DNA of 64,000 nucleotides from Endozoicomonas sp. G2_2 (GCF_017744135.1 NZ_JAGHQU010000004.1:1-64000); one strand, 5' to 3'. Counted from the stretch's first letter, positions 26,997 through 37,133 are shown. Made by a program: numbers and translations. The notes: generated by a model not told the origin, from the sequence alone.

Positions 26997-28946
26997 CTAG
27001 CGGCTGGCGGTTTCGTCGCCGTAGCGCGGCTGCACGGCGTCGATACGCTCGTTCAAGGGCACGATCTGCTCGTGCAGGCGCGACTGGAATACCGTCATGT
27101 GCGACATGGCCCGCTGCACGTAGTTGCGGGTTTCCGTGTACGGAATATTGGCGATCCAGATAGTCGGGTCCATGGTCTGCCGCGGCAGCCACCGTTCGAT
27201 ACGCCCGGGGCCAGCGTTGTAGCTGGCGCTTGCCATCGCGATATTGCCGTCCCAGCGTTCAAGCATCTGGGCAAGATAACCGGAACCGAGCTGGATGTTG
27301 ATTTCGGGGATCGTCAGCGCGCTGCTCGACGGACGCGCGGCGTCCATGCGGCGCGCGACCAGACGCGCCGTGCCGGGTAGCAGCTGCATCAGGCCCACTG
27401 CGCCGGCCGAGGAGCGAATTTCCGGCTGGAACAGCGATTCGGTGCGCATGATGGCGAACACATAGGCCGGATCGAGCCCGTTGTCGTCGGCAAACTGGCG
27501 CACGGCGGCGTCGTAGGGGGTCGGATAGCGAATATCCAGATCGTCCCAGTAATCCGATTTCGCCAGGGTGATGATCGCGCGCGAATGCCAGCCCCATTCA
27601 TGCGCGATGCGCGCGGCCTGCGCGAGTGCCGCCTGGTCGAGATCGTCGATAACGGCGTTCCACTCCAGCCCGGCCTGGTGATCCATGCCGAGCGCGCGCA
27701 ATTCACGCGCGCGTTCCAGGGCAGGCCGGGCTTCGACACGCGCACGCGCCGCAGCCTGCACAGTCAGCGGGCGCTCGTTGAGGTTGTAGTCTTGGTCCAG
27801 CGCGTCGGCGGCCAGATAACCGTGGTAGGAGCGTTCGCCGGCCAGCGGCGCATAAATCGTGCGCGCCTGTTGCGTACGCCCCATCTCTTCCAGCGCACGG
27901 GCATGCCAGTAGCGCCATTCTTCTTCGTCGGCGAGCGCGGGCGGCAGATCGGTGATCGCGTCGACGACCAGCGGCCAGCGCTGCTGGTAGATCGCGGCGC
28001 GGATCTCCCAGCCGAGCGCGTGGTCGTCGTCGGTCATGCGGCTGTGGTCCATGCGCGCGAACCACACCAGCGCCTGCGGCTTGTGCTCCTGGGCGTAGAG
28101 CAGCGCCACATAGCGTTTCATCTCGTGTCGCTGGGTGGCGTCGAGATCGAGCCGCTCGGCCAGCGGACTAAGCAGGTCGGCGGCTTTATCGAGATCGCGC
28201 AGAGCCAGGCGTTTAAACGCGAACACGGTGATATCGCCGTCGAGGCCCGGCTGGCTGTAGGCCAGGTTCGACGGGATTTCCGCGACACCGAGCCATTGGT
28301 CGGTACGGGCGGCGAGATTGTCCGGCAGCTTGCGGCCGAGATAGCGCGTGAGACCGAACTGGCCTTCGAGCACGGCCAGGCGGGCGCGCCGCAGGATCTC
28401 CTCGGGCCCGCGCAGGCCGCGCTGTTCGAGCCAGGCAAAGACCGGGTCGCAGGCATCGGGTTGGCTGCGGCCGACGCGCCAGAGCTCGAGCGCGGCGTCG
28501 GTCGGCGCCTGGCCGAGCTTGATTCGGGCGTTGACGGCGCGACAGGTGGCGGTGCTGCCGTCGCTGTCACGCGTGTTCTCGAGCAGCAGCGACCAGCGGT
28601 TGCGCCGCGCCAGACTCGGCAGCCAGTTGCGGCGCAGGCTTTCGGCCGGCGGCAGGTCCGGGTGGTTGTTCACGAACGTCTGGATACGGCTGTCCAAGGC
28701 AGGGGCCGCATTGGTATCCAGTCGGTAGCGCAGCTCGGCTGCGGTGAGATAGTCGTAGAGCGGATAGCCCTGCAATTGCGTGCGCAGGCCGGGCTGGCTG
28801 TCGAGCCGCCCCTGTTGCGCGGCGGCCAGCGCATCGCGAAAAGCATCGCGCTGGGCGGTCGTCGCGGCGAGGCTCGTGCCGGCAAACAGCAGAAGTCCGG
28901 CCGTCAGGAACAGGCGCATGGCGATCGTGGCGTTGAAGCGGTTCAC
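26997..28946 (-). CDS. slt: Soluble lytic murein transglycosylase
   Basis: The 649-residue protein has an N-terminal signal sequence (MRLFLTAGLLLFAGTSLA follows the first residues), a long alpha-superhelical region of about 420 residues, and the goose-lysozyme-like C-terminal domain with the catalytic Glu in MRTESLFQPEIRS, GAVGLMQLLPGTA and MASASYNAGPGRI. It cleaves peptidoglycan in the periplasm, yielding anhydromuropeptides. It is about the length of E. coli Slt70. It is followed by cca. Confidence 0.95.
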   Translation of the reverse strand: MNRFNATIAMRLFLTAGLLLFAGTSLAATTAQRDAFRDALAAAQQGRLDSQPGLRTQLQGYPLYDYLTAAELRYRLDTNAAPALDSRIQTFVNNHPDLPPAESLRRNWLPSLARRNRWSLLLENTRDSDGSTATCRAVNARIKLGQAPTDAALELWRVGRSQPDACDPVFAWLEQRGLRGPEEILRRARLAVLEGQFGLTRYLGRKLPDNLAARTDQWLGVAEIPSNLAYSQPGLDGDITVFAFKRLALRDLDKAADLLSPLAERLDLDATQRHEMKRYVALLYAQEHKPQALVWFARMDHSRMTDDDHALGWEIRAAIYQQRWPLVVDAITDLPPALADEEEWRYWHARALEEMGRTQQARTIYAPLAGERSYHGYLAADALDQDYNLNERPLTVQAAARARVEARPALERARELRALGMDHQAGLEWNAVIDDLDQAALAQAARIAHEWGWHSRAIITLAKSDYWDDLDIRYPTPYDAAVRQFADDNGLDPAYVFAIMRTESLFQPEIRSSAGAVGLMQLLPGTARLVARRMDAARPSSSALTIPEINIQLGSGYLAQMLERWDGNIAMASASYNAGPGRIERWLPRQTMDPTIWIANIPYTETRNYVQRAMSHMTVFQSRLHEQIVPLNERIDAVQPRYGDETASR

Positions 28947-28992
28947 AGCGAGGGAGTGTAACGCACGGGGCGAGCCGCAAAGGCCGGGGCGT

Positions 28993-29958
28993 TCAGAACT
29001 CGACGAAGGCCTCTTCGTCGATGTTGGCGGCCTTTTCGTCGGGCAGCAGCGTCACGCCGCTGGGGTCGCACTGCATGATGGCGTTGCGCAGGCTATTGAT
29101 CGCGCGCGGGCGCGGAAAGCTCTTGCGCCAGGCCACCGCAATGCGCCGGGTCGGTGATTCGCCCGCGAACGGCCGTGTTTCCAACAGGCGCGATTCTTCG
29201 GATAGCCCGGGTATCGACGAACGCGGCAACACGGTCACGCCGAGGCCGCTGGCGACCATGTGGCGTATGGTCTCCAGGCTTGAGCCGGCCTGTGGCTGGC
29301 GCTCGCGCTCGCGATCCCGGCAGTCCTCGCACAGCGCCAGCACCTGATCGCGAAAGCAGTGGCCCGGCCCGAGCAGGAGCAGATCCTCGTCGGCCAGATC
29401 GTTCGCGTCGATGGTGTCACGCGCGGTCCAGGGGTGATGCTGGGGCATGACGACCACAAACGACTCGTCGTAGAGCGACCAGGTGGACAGACCGGCGACG
29501 TCGTAGGGCATGGCCACGATCACCGCATCCAGCTCGTTATTGCGCAGCTGCTGGGTGAGCGTGCCGGTGAAGTTCTCTTCGATGATCAGCGGCATGTCCG
29601 GCGTGGCTTCGCGAAGCGCCGGGATCAGGTGCGGCAGCAGATAGGGGCCGACGGTGTAGATCACGCCCAGGCGCAGCGGCCCGGCGAGTTCGTCGCGGCC
29701 CTGTTCGGCTACCGATTCGAGCGTGCTGACTTCGCCGAGCACCCGATAGGCCTGTTCGATGATACGGCGGCCGATCGGTGTGACCCGGGCTTCGCCGCGG
29801 TTGCGTTCGAACACGGTCACGCCGAGCTCGCCTTCGAGTTTCTTGACCGCCACCGAAAGCGTCGGCTGGCTGACGAAGGCGCGCTTGGCCGCGCGGCCGA
29901 AATGGCGTTCCTTGTCGAGCGCGACCAGATAGCGCAGTTCGGTGAGCGTGATATGCAT
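28993..29958 (-). CDS. oxyR: LysR-family hydrogen-peroxide sensor OxyR
   Basis: The 321-residue protein has the LysR helix-turn-helix (HFGRAAKRAFVSQPTLSVAV) and the effector domain with the redox motif GHCFRDQVLALC. Here the two cysteines are nine residues apart, as in E. coli OxyR C199 and C208, so it should sense peroxide by disulfide formation. The ATG at 29958 shares a base with the hemF TGA (TGATG), so it is translated after hemF. In many bacteria oxyR lies near katG or ahpC; here it follows hemF. The C-terminal tail (EKAANIDEEAFVEF) is acidic. Confidence 0.95.
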   Translation of the reverse strand: MHITLTELRYLVALDKERHFGRAAKRAFVSQPTLSVAVKKLEGELGVTVFERNRGEARVTPIGRRIIEQAYRVLGEVSTLESVAEQGRDELAGPLRLGVIYTVGPYLLPHLIPALREATPDMPLIIEENFTGTLTQQLRNNELDAVIVAMPYDVAGLSTWSLYDESFVVVMPQHHPWTARDTIDANDLADEDLLLLGPGHCFRDQVLALCEDCRDRERERQPQAGSSLETIRHMVASGLGVTVLPRSSIPGLSEESRLLETRPFAGESPTRRIAVAWRKSFPRPRAINSLRNAIMQCDPSGVTLLPDEKAANIDEEAFVEF

Positions 29959-30899
29959 CAAGGCCGGTCTTGTTCGTCAGCGCAGCCGAGCCAGTCGCGC
30001 GGTCGCAGATAGTCTGCGTAGAGCGTGGCTTCCGGGCTGTCCGGAGCAGGCGTATAGCCATACTGCCACGAGGCGAGCGGCGGCATCGACATCAGGATGG
30101 ACTCGGTCCGCCCGCGCGATTGCAGCCCGAACAGGGTGCCGCGGTCATAAACCAGGTTGAACTCCACATAGCGCCCGCGCCGGTAGAGCTGGAAATCGCG
30201 TTCGCGCTTACCGTGGTCGTGCGCGCGGCGCCGTTCGACGATCGGCGCGTAGGCGTCGATGAAGGCCTGGCCCACGCTGCGGATGAACGCAAAGCTGTCC
30301 TCGAAGCCGAGTTCGTCGAAATCGTCGAAGAACAGGCCGCCGATGCCGCGGGTTTCCTCGCGGTGCGGCAGATAGAAATAGTCGTCGCACCACTGCTTGA
30401 AGCGCGGATACAGATCGTCGCCGAACGGCGCGCAGGCGTCGCGCGCCGCCTCGTGCCAGGCCACGGCATCGGCTTCGAACGGGTAATAGGGCGTCAGGTC
30501 GAAGCCGCCGCCGAACCACCAGACCGGCGGTTCGCCGTCTTTCTCGGCCACGAAGAAACGCACGTTGGCGTGGGCGGTCGGCGCATAGGGGTTACGCGGG
30601 TGCGCCACCACCGACACACCGCTGGCGATGAACGAGCGCCCGGCCAGCTCCGGGCGTCGCGCCGAGGCCGAAGCCGGCAGGTTGTCGCCGGTCACGCGCG
30701 AGAAATTCACTCCGGCGCGCTCGAAGGTCTCGCCGTTGGCGAGCACGCGGGTGTCGCCGCCGCCGCCGGCCGGGCGTTGCCAGGCATCGATATGAAAATC
30801 CTGCGCGGGCTCGAAAGCGCCGAGACGTTCGCAGATGTGGTCCTGAAGTTCGCGAAACCAGGCGATGACGCGGTCGGGATCGGTTGCGGCGGCCGTCAT
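29958..30899 (-). CDS. hemF: Oxygen-dependent coproporphyrinogen-III oxidase
   Basis: The 313-residue protein from ATG at 30899 matches HemF: the conserved [24 protein letters not shown] and [17 protein letters not shown] segments and GGLFFDDF. It carries out the oxygen-requiring conversion of coproporphyrinogen III to protoporphyrinogen IX in heme synthesis, so the host can use oxygen. A much longer open frame upstream overlaps tsaC and is not family-like. It lies 7 bases after tsaC and is coupled to oxyR. Confidence 0.96.
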   Translation of the reverse strand: MTAAATDPDRVIAWFRELQDHICERLGAFEPAQDFHIDAWQRPAGGGGDTRVLANGETFERAGVNFSRVTGDNLPASASARRPELAGRSFIASGVSVVAHPRNPYAPTAHANVRFFVAEKDGEPPVWWFGGGFDLTPYYPFEADAVAWHEAARDACAPFGDDLYPRFKQWCDDYFYLPHREETRGIGGLFFDDFDELGFEDSFAFIRSVGQAFIDAYAPIVERRRAHDHGKRERDFQLYRRGRYVEFNLVYDRGTLFGLQSRGRTESILMSMPPLASWQYGYTPAPDSPEATLYADYLRPRDWLGCADEQDRP

Positions 30900-30906
30900 G
30901 TGAGTC

Positions 30907-31491
30907 TTAACGCAGCACGCGGCCGTCGGCCGCGTCTCGGATGGTGCTCGGCTGGCCCGGCGTATCCGGCACGCCGCCGAGAATGAAATCGACACCGCGG
31001 CCCAGGCGTGCGCGGGCCTGCCAAGTGCTGCGCACTGGCGGGTGGGCGCTGCGGTTGGCGCTGGTCGAAACCAAAGCGCCGCTAAAGGCGCGGCAAAGTG
31101 CGGCGCTGTCGGCATGAGCGGTCTGGCGCAGGGCGATGCTGTCGTGGCTGCCCGTGAGCCACCAGGGCGTGCCCGGCGCGGCCGGCAGTAGCCAGGTCGC
31201 CGGTCCCGGCCAGCTCTGGGTGGCGCGATCCCAGGCCGAGGCGGCGTCACGGGCCACGAAGGGCGCGAGCTGTTCGGTGTCTGCGCCGATCACGATCAGC
31301 CCGCGCGCGACGTCGCGCCGCTTGAGTGCGAGCAGGCGCAGTACCGCTTGCGGATCGAGCGGATCGCAGGCCAGGCCCCAGACGCCTTCGGTGGCGTGGG
31401 CCACGAGGCCGCCGGCGGCCAGCACGCGCGCCGCCCGGCGCAAACGATGGGCGCTCGCACGCGCCGAACCATTGGACGTGTGTGCATTCAT
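30907..31491 (-). CDS. tsaC: L-threonylcarbamoyladenylate synthase (TsaC)
   Basis: The 194-residue protein has the YrdC/TsaC fold features: [27 protein letters not shown] near the N terminus, [11 protein letters not shown] and STSANRSA. It condenses threonine, bicarbonate and ATP to the AMP adduct used by TsaD. The short form without the Sua5 C-terminal domain is typical of gammaproteobacteria. It is upstream of hemF in a close set. Confidence 0.93.
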   Translation of the reverse strand: MNAHTSNGSARASAHRLRRAARVLAAGGLVAHATEGVWGLACDPLDPQAVLRLLALKRRDVARGLIVIGADTEQLAPFVARDAASAWDRATQSWPGPATWLLPAAPGTPWWLTGSHDSIALRQTAHADSAALCRAFSGALVSTSANRSAHPPVRSTWQARARLGRGVDFILGGVPDTPGQPSTIRDAADGRVLR

Positions 31492-31558
31492 GCGCAGGGT
31501 TCCGCGTCACGCCGTGCCATCATTCGCACGATGGCGGGCCCGATGTTCATTGGGTCGA

Positions 31559-34066
31559 TCAGGACTGCGACTTGCCCGACGCGGCGTCGCCGGATTTGGT
31601 GCCTGTCTTGGCGGCCGGCTTTTTCGCGGCCGTCGTCTTCTTGGGCTTCGCCTTGGTCGCGGTCTTGGCCTTGGTGGTCTTCGCCGCGCCGTTTTTCTTT
31701 GCGGCCGGACTCTTGGCGGCCGACTTCGCCGGCGCCTTGTCGGCCGTCTTCTTGGCCGCGCCCTTGCGGCCGCGCTTTTTCTTCTCGGGCGCCTTGGCGA
31801 TGATGTCCTGACACTGTTCGAGCGTCAGGTCCGCCGGCTCCTGATCCTTGGGCACGCTGGCGTTCTTCTTGCCGTCGGTGATGTACGGGCCGAAGGGGCC
31901 GTGCTGCACCTTGATGCCTTCGGCCTCGAAGTGCTTGATCAGCTTCTTGGCGTCGGCTTCCTTCTTGTCGGCGATGACCTCGAGCGCGCGCTCCTTGGAG
32001 ATGGTGTAGGGGTCGTCCTCCTTGAGCGAGGCGAATTTCTTGCCGTAGCGCACATAGGGGCCGAAACGCCCGATGTTGACCTGGATCTCCTCGCCCTCGG
32101 GCGTTTCGCCCAGATCGCGCGGCAGGTTGAACAGATACAGCGCCTCGTCGAGCGTGATCTTGTCCATGTCCTGGCCCTTGCGCAGGCCGGCGAATTTGGG
32201 TTTTTCCTCGTCGTCCTTGGAGCCGATCTGCACGAATGGGCCGAAACGGCCGATACGCACGATCACCGGCTTGCCGGATTTCGGATCGGTGCCGAGTTCG
32301 CGGGCCTGGGCGACTTCCTCTCTAGAGAGATCCTGCTTGGCATCGATCTGTTCGGAGAAGCGATCCCAGAATTCCTTGAGTAGTGGCTGCCACTTCTCCT
32401 CGCCGCGCGAGACCGCGTCGAGACGGTCTTCGAGGTTGGCGGTGAACTCGTAGTCCACATAGCGGGTGAAGTGGTCGGTCAGGAACTTGTTGACGATCTT
32501 GCCCAGCGGCGTCGGCATGAAGGCCTTGCCGTCCATCTCCACATACTCGCGATCCTGGAGCGTGGAAATGATCGAGGCATAGGTCGACGGCCGGCCGATA
32601 TCGTATTCCTCGAGGGTTTTCACCAGCGCGGCTTCCGTGAAGCGCGGCGGCGGCTCGGTGAAGTGCTGGGTCGGCACGATTTCGGCCAGCTTGATCAGCT
32701 CGCCTTCCTCGAGATGCGGCAGGCGCTTGTCGGCGTCGTCGTCGCCCTTGTCGTCGTCCTTGCCTTCCTTATAAACCGACAGGAAACCCGGCTCGCGCAG
32801 GGTACGCCCCGAGGCGCGGAACAGGTGGCGGTCGTCGCCGCTGGTGGCCAGGTCTGCAGACACCGTATCGAACAGCGCATGCACCATCTGGCTGGCGACG
32901 GTGCGCTGCCAGATCAGCTCGTAGAGCCGCGCCTGATCGCTGGTGAGGTTGGACTTGATCTCGTCCGGAATACGCGCGCTTTCGGTCGGTCGGATGGCCT
33001 CATGGGCCTCCTGCGCGTTCTTGGACTTGGTCTTGAAGCTGCGAGGCGCGTCCGGCAGGTTCTTGTCGCCGTAGCGCTTGCCGATCATCGAGCGCAGTTC
33101 GCTGACGGCGTCCGCGGCCAGACTCACCGAGTCGGTCCGCATATAGGTGATCAGACCGGTGGCCTCGCCGCCGTCGATGGAGACACCTTCATACAGGCTC
33201 TGGGCCGTGCGCATGGTGCGCTTGGCGGTGAAGCCGAGCTTGCGCGCGGCCTCCTGCTGCAGCGTGGACGTCGTGAACGGCGGCGCCGGATTTCTCTTGC
33301 GTTGCTTGCGGTCGACCTTGGCGACGCGCAGCTGGCCCTGGGCCGCCTGCGTGAGTTTTTCGAAGGCCGCGTCGGCGCTGCCCTGGTTGTTGACGGTGAA
33401 CTGCTCGACCTTCTCGCCGTCGAGCTGGTGCAGACGCGCGCCGAATGCCTGGGCGTCCTTCTCGGCGCGGGCCTCGATCTTCCAGTATTCCTCGGGAACG
33501 AAGGCCTCGATCTCGGCGTCGCGTTCGCAGATCAGACGCAGGGCCGGGCTCTGTACGCGGCCGGCGGACAAACCGCGCTGAACCTTGCGCCAGAGCAGCG
33601 GCGACAGATTGAAGCCGACCAGATAATCCAGCGCCCGACGGGCTTGCTGGGCATTGACGAGATCGCTGGAAATCTCGCGCGGGCTGGCCACAGCCGAGCC
33701 GACGGCCTTCTTGGTGATCTCGTGGAAGACCACGCGCGCGACTTCCTTGTCTTCGAGCAATCCGCGCTCGCGCAGCAACTCCAGCAGATGCCAGGCAATC
33801 GCCTCGCCTTCGCGATCGGGGTCAGTGGCGAGCAGCAGGGCGTCCGATTTCTTCAGGCTGCGGGCAATCTTGTCGACGTGCTTCGCGTTGCGATCGATCA
33901 CGTCGTAGCGCATCGCGAAATCGTGCTCGGTATCGACCGCGCCTTCCTTGGGCACCAGGTCGCGCACATGGCCGTACGAGGCCAGAACCTCGTAGTCCTT
34001 GCCGAGATATTTCTCGATCGTCCGGGCCTTGGCCGGCGATTCCACGATGACGAGATTGCGACTCAT
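31559..34066 (-). CDS. topA: DNA topoisomerase I
   Basis: The 835-residue protein has the TOPRIM domain (NLVIVESPAKARTIEKYLG ... DPDREGEAIAWHL), the catalytic domain with the active-site Tyr in a TGLITYMRTDS block, and a GRPSTYASIISTLQDREYV segment. The C terminus has three repeats of the type IGRFGPFVQIG/IGRFGPYVRYG/HGPFGPYITDG. These are followed by a very basic Lys-Ala-rich tail of about 75 residues from residue 760. No zinc-binding four-cysteine fingers, as in E. coli TopA, are visible. It relaxes negative supercoils. Confidence 0.97.
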   Translation of the reverse strand: MSRNLVIVESPAKARTIEKYLGKDYEVLASYGHVRDLVPKEGAVDTEHDFAMRYDVIDRNAKHVDKIARSLKKSDALLLATDPDREGEAIAWHLLELLRERGLLEDKEVARVVFHEITKKAVGSAVASPREISSDLVNAQQARRALDYLVGFNLSPLLWRKVQRGLSAGRVQSPALRLICERDAEIEAFVPEEYWKIEARAEKDAQAFGARLHQLDGEKVEQFTVNNQGSADAAFEKLTQAAQGQLRVAKVDRKQRKRNPAPPFTTSTLQQEAARKLGFTAKRTMRTAQSLYEGVSIDGGEATGLITYMRTDSVSLAADAVSELRSMIGKRYGDKNLPDAPRSFKTKSKNAQEAHEAIRPTESARIPDEIKSNLTSDQARLYELIWQRTVASQMVHALFDTVSADLATSGDDRHLFRASGRTLREPGFLSVYKEGKDDDKGDDDADKRLPHLEEGELIKLAEIVPTQHFTEPPPRFTEAALVKTLEEYDIGRPSTYASIISTLQDREYVEMDGKAFMPTPLGKIVNKFLTDHFTRYVDYEFTANLEDRLDAVSRGEEKWQPLLKEFWDRFSEQIDAKQDLSREEVAQARELGTDPKSGKPVIVRIGRFGPFVQIGSKDDEEKPKFAGLRKGQDMDKITLDEALYLFNLPRDLGETPEGEEIQVNIGRFGPYVRYGKKFASLKEDDPYTISKERALEVIADKKEADAKKLIKHFEAEGIKVQHGPFGPYITDGKKNASVPKDQEPADLTLEQCQDIIAKAPEKKKRGRKGAAKKTADKAPAKSAAKSPAAKKNGAAKTTKAKTATKAKPKKTTAAKKPAAKTGTKSGDAASGKSQS

Positions 34067-34213
34067 CGATACACGCTATTTGAAGAATGGGCCTGCACTC
34101 GGGCGCAGGGCGCAGCACACTAGCACAGCCTTTGAAGCATGCGCGACCGTTCAGCGTCAACTCCCGGCGCCGCGAAGTGACGCAGCGTGTCACCTCGCGC
34201 GAGGCCGCTCGCG

Positions 34214-34684
34214 CTAGTGGCTGGCGCCCGGCGATTCGGCGTGAATCATGGCTTCCATGCGGGCATAGGCCTGGTCCTGGCCGCTGGAGGACAGCACCAT
34301 CATCACCACCCACTTGAGCTGCTCGATCTCGGCGCCCTCGAAGGCGTCTTCCGCGAGCGCCATCATGCGGTCGATCACGATCTCGCGGGCGGTCGCGCTG
34401 AGCACGCCGGCCTGCTGCAACTGGGCCAGATAACCGCGGCACTCGGCGTCGAGTACGTGCATCTCGCGCTCGGCGTAGACGCGGATGGCGTCGTCGCTGG
34501 GCGTGTCGGCCATGGATTGCCCGTCCGGGTCGGTCGCCCGGATCCAGGCAAACGCGTCGTCGATCTCGTCCGGAAAGAAACCGGCATCGCCGAGATCGTC
34601 GCGCACGCTGGACATGTGTTCGGCATCCGCAAGCGAGAAGTTCTCGAACAGATAGAGCAGCACGTCGAGCAGGTTTTCGTTCAT
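34214..34684 (-). CDS. smg: Smg family protein (DUF494)
   Basis: The 156-residue protein begins MNENLLDVLLYLFENFS and continues with the acidic helical body of the Smg/DUF494 family, including MHVLDAECRGYLAQLQQAGVL. The family lies between dprA and topA in many gammaproteobacteria, as here, and its function is unknown. It is separated from topA by 147 bases without a gene. Confidence 0.9.
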   Translation of the reverse strand: MNENLLDVLLYLFENFSLADAEHMSSVRDDLGDAGFFPDEIDDAFAWIRATDPDGQSMADTPSDDAIRVYAEREMHVLDAECRGYLAQLQQAGVLSATAREIVIDRMMALAEDAFEGAEIEQLKWVVMMVLSSSGQDQAYARMEAMIHAESPGASH

Positions 34685-34735
34685 CGGCGCAGATCCGTCG
34701 TGTATGAACCGTTATCGATCGGTCATGGCCTGCGA

Positions 34736-35857
34736 TCAGGCGCCGCTGGCGCGGGTGTAAGCGCCGCCGGGCCCGGCAAGCACACGGCCTTGCAGTTCCA
34801 GGATGAGCAGCGTGGATGATACCGCATCCGCCGACCAGCCGGTGCGGGCCACGAGCTCGTCGACCCGGGCCGGGGCGTGGCCGAGCGCAGCGAGCAGGGT
34901 GGCGTGATCGTCGGCTTCGGCGTCGCTATCCTGCGGCCCGGGCTGGTTTTTATCCGGCACGTCGTCGTCGGCGCGGTGCAGCCGATAGCCGTCGAGAACG
35001 CCGGCGATGTCCTCGAGGATGTGTTCGGTCGTCTCGACCAGTTTTGCGCCGTCGCGGATGAGCTGATGACAGCCGCGCGCCAGCGGATTGTGAATCGAAC
35101 CGGGCAGGGCGAACACGTCGCGCCCGGCCTGGCTGGCCATGCGCGCGGTGATCAACGAGCCCGAGGCGCGCGCGGCCTCGACCACGAGCGTGGCGGTGCA
35201 CAGCCCGGCGATGATGCGATTGCGACGCGGGAAGTTGCCGCGCGTTGGCTGGGTGCCGAGCGCGAACTCGGAAAGCAGCAGCCCGCTGGCCGCAATGCGC
35301 TCGGCCAGATTCTTGTGCATGGCCGGATAGACCCGGTCCAGGCCGGTGCCGCAGACCGCGATGGTCATGCCGTCGGCCGCCAGCGCGCCTTCGTGCGCCG
35401 CCGCGTCGATACCGCGCGCCAGTCCGGAGGCGATCACCAGCCCGGCGCGAGCCAGCGCCGCGCCGAACTCGCGTGCAGCCTCCAGACCGGCGGGCGTCGG
35501 GTTGCGACTGCCGACGATGGCGATGGCCGGGTAGGTCAGCAGTTCCGTGTCGCCCAGCCCGTAGAGCCAGGACGGCGCCGGCGACAGTTCGGCCAGCGCG
35601 TCCGGGTAGTGCGGATGCGTTCGGGTGATGAAGTGATGATCGGGCTCGGCGAGCCAGCGTTCGGTTTCTTCGGTACGGGCGCTGTCGGGCTCCGCCAACG
35701 CGGCGCGCGCCGGCGCCGGCACGCCGAGCTCGCGCCAGCGGGCGTCGCCGGCCGCGAGCACGCGTTCCGGCGTGCCATGGTGTTCGATCAGTCGGGCGCC
35801 CAGCGCCGCGCCGATACCGGGCGTGCAGGCCAGACGCAGCCAGTCCCGTTCGCTCAC
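34736..35857 (-). CDS. dprA: DNA-processing protein DprA
   Basis: The 373-residue protein has the Rossmann-like core with GSRNPTPAGLEAAREFGAAL, GLARGIDAAAHEGAL, NFPRRNRIIAGL and VEAARASGSLITARMA, plus an N-terminal SAM-like region and a C-terminal winged-helix segment (PARVDELVARTGWSADAVSSTLL). It loads RecA on single-stranded DNA taken up in natural transformation. Uptake genes are not in this window, so competence cannot be concluded. Confidence 0.95.
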   Translation of the reverse strand: MSERDWLRLACTPGIGAALGARLIEHHGTPERVLAAGDARWRELGVPAPARAALAEPDSARTEETERWLAEPDHHFITRTHPHYPDALAELSPAPSWLYGLGDTELLTYPAIAIVGSRNPTPAGLEAAREFGAALARAGLVIASGLARGIDAAAHEGALAADGMTIAVCGTGLDRVYPAMHKNLAERIAASGLLLSEFALGTQPTRGNFPRRNRIIAGLCTATLVVEAARASGSLITARMASQAGRDVFALPGSIHNPLARGCHQLIRDGAKLVETTEHILEDIAGVLDGYRLHRADDDVPDKNQPGPQDSDAEADDHATLLAALGHAPARVDELVARTGWSADAVSSTLLILELQGRVLAGPGGAYTRASGA

Positions 35858-35867
35858 GACAGCCGGT

Positions 35868-37013
35868 TCAGCGTTGTGGTGTACGCACGAAATCCTCGAT
35901 ATGCACTGCGCGGCGCGCGCGCATGATCACCGCGAAGCTCACGTGCTCGTCGGTCTTGAAAACAAGCAGTTGTCCGGACTTGAGTTCCGGCAGGCGCACC
36001 TGACCGCCCTCCACCGGGTCGAGCACGACACGCCCGGCCTCGTAGATATCGAGCACATGCCCGCGTTCGATACCGTCCGTACTGCCGACGCTGAGCGTGA
36101 CCACCTGATACTGGCCGATTGCTGAGACGCCGTCGTACACCGAAATGATGCGGCCTTCGATCGCGCGATCCGGGGCGTGCGGATAGAAATCGTGGACGAG
36201 ATCCTCGTTTTCCAGCGGCAGCAGGCGATCGCCGACCAGCGCTTCGCGGTAGCTCTTGGTGATCACGCCGGTGGAGATCGCATCGAAGGCGTTGATGCGG
36301 ATCTCGCCAACGGGCACGGCCTGCTGGCCCAGAATCTCGCCGGTCTCCGGGTCCTTGTAGGGGCCGGCATCGCGCACGAGGCTGTAGTTCTGTGCGCTGT
36401 GGCCGCTGGCATCGACGTGCCGGACATAGCTGACAGTGCCCTTGCCGCCGACCAGATGTTCGTCGATGAACGACACCACGTAGGGCGCGTCCATCAGTTC
36501 ATCCTGGCTGACCAGCCGCGGCCCGGTGATGAAGGCACGAATCGCGTCGAGCGGAATCGTTGCGATCGAGTCGAGCGAGCGTTCGCGTACCCGGGGCGAC
36601 AGGCGCTCCGTGCCGGCGCGCCGTAGCTGGTACGCGCCGTCGGGCCCGCGGGTGAGAATGAGCACGTCGCCCGGATAGATGAGATGCGGGTTCTCGATGT
36701 CCGGGTTCGCGTACCAGAGCTGCGGCCAGTACCACGGATCACGCAGGTAGTAGCCGGAGATGTCCCAGAGCGTGTCGCCTTTCTTGACCACGTAGCGCAG
36801 CGGCGCATCGGCGCGGATCTGGCTGGCGATCGCGGTTTCGCGGGCGACGGGAGCGCTGCGTTCGGGCAGCGGCTGTGCGGGCGCCGGTTCGGCGGGCGTC
36901 TCGGTTGTGGTGGGTGGCTGACTTGCGCAGCCGGTGGCCAGAACGCCTGCCGCGAGCGCGAAGCCCGCGCCCGCCAGCTTCATGGCCAGTTTCAAATCGT
37001 TATACTCTCGCAT
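35868..37013 (-). CDS. LysM-domain lipoprotein
   Basis: The 381-residue product from ATG at 37013 has an N-terminal signal ending in the lipobox LATGC, so the mature protein should be lipidated. A proline-rich linker leads to a LysM domain (YVVKKGDTLWDISGYYLRD ... IYPGDVLIL), a peptidoglycan-binding fold. The roughly 250-residue C-terminal part has beta-rich segments without a clear family. It precedes dprA, the known place of this LysM gene in gammaproteobacteria (next to def and dprA). An in-frame start at 36983 would also leave the lipobox intact. Confidence 0.82.
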   Translation of the reverse strand: MREYNDLKLAMKLAGAGFALAAGVLATGCASQPPTTTETPAEPAPAQPLPERSAPVARETAIASQIRADAPLRYVVKKGDTLWDISGYYLRDPWYWPQLWYANPDIENPHLIYPGDVLILTRGPDGAYQLRRAGTERLSPRVRERSLDSIATIPLDAIRAFITGPRLVSQDELMDAPYVVSFIDEHLVGGKGTVSYVRHVDASGHSAQNYSLVRDAGPYKDPETGEILGQQAVPVGEIRINAFDAISTGVITKSYREALVGDRLLPLENEDLVHDFYPHAPDRAIEGRIISVYDGVSAIGQYQVVTLSVGSTDGIERGHVLDIYEAGRVVLDPVEGGQVRLPELKSGQLLVFKTDEHVSFAVIMRARRAVHIEDFVRTPQR

Positions 37014-37133
37014 CCAGGACGCGCCCCCAATAAATACCGCCGGTACGGGCCTTGCCGCGTGCTCTGTTATCGGCCATCGAAAGCATTTTCTTGATGGCCG
37101 GCCCCCATTTGCAACGCTGACCACCGACAGAAT

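Noticed and set aside
29958-31250. Longer version of hemF starting at 31250
   Set aside because: The extra N terminus lies within tsaC on the same strand in another frame and has no HemF similarity; the ATG at 30899 fits the family.
32471-34123. Open frame of 550 codons opposite topA
   Set aside because: No domain features; topA is on the other strand over its whole length.
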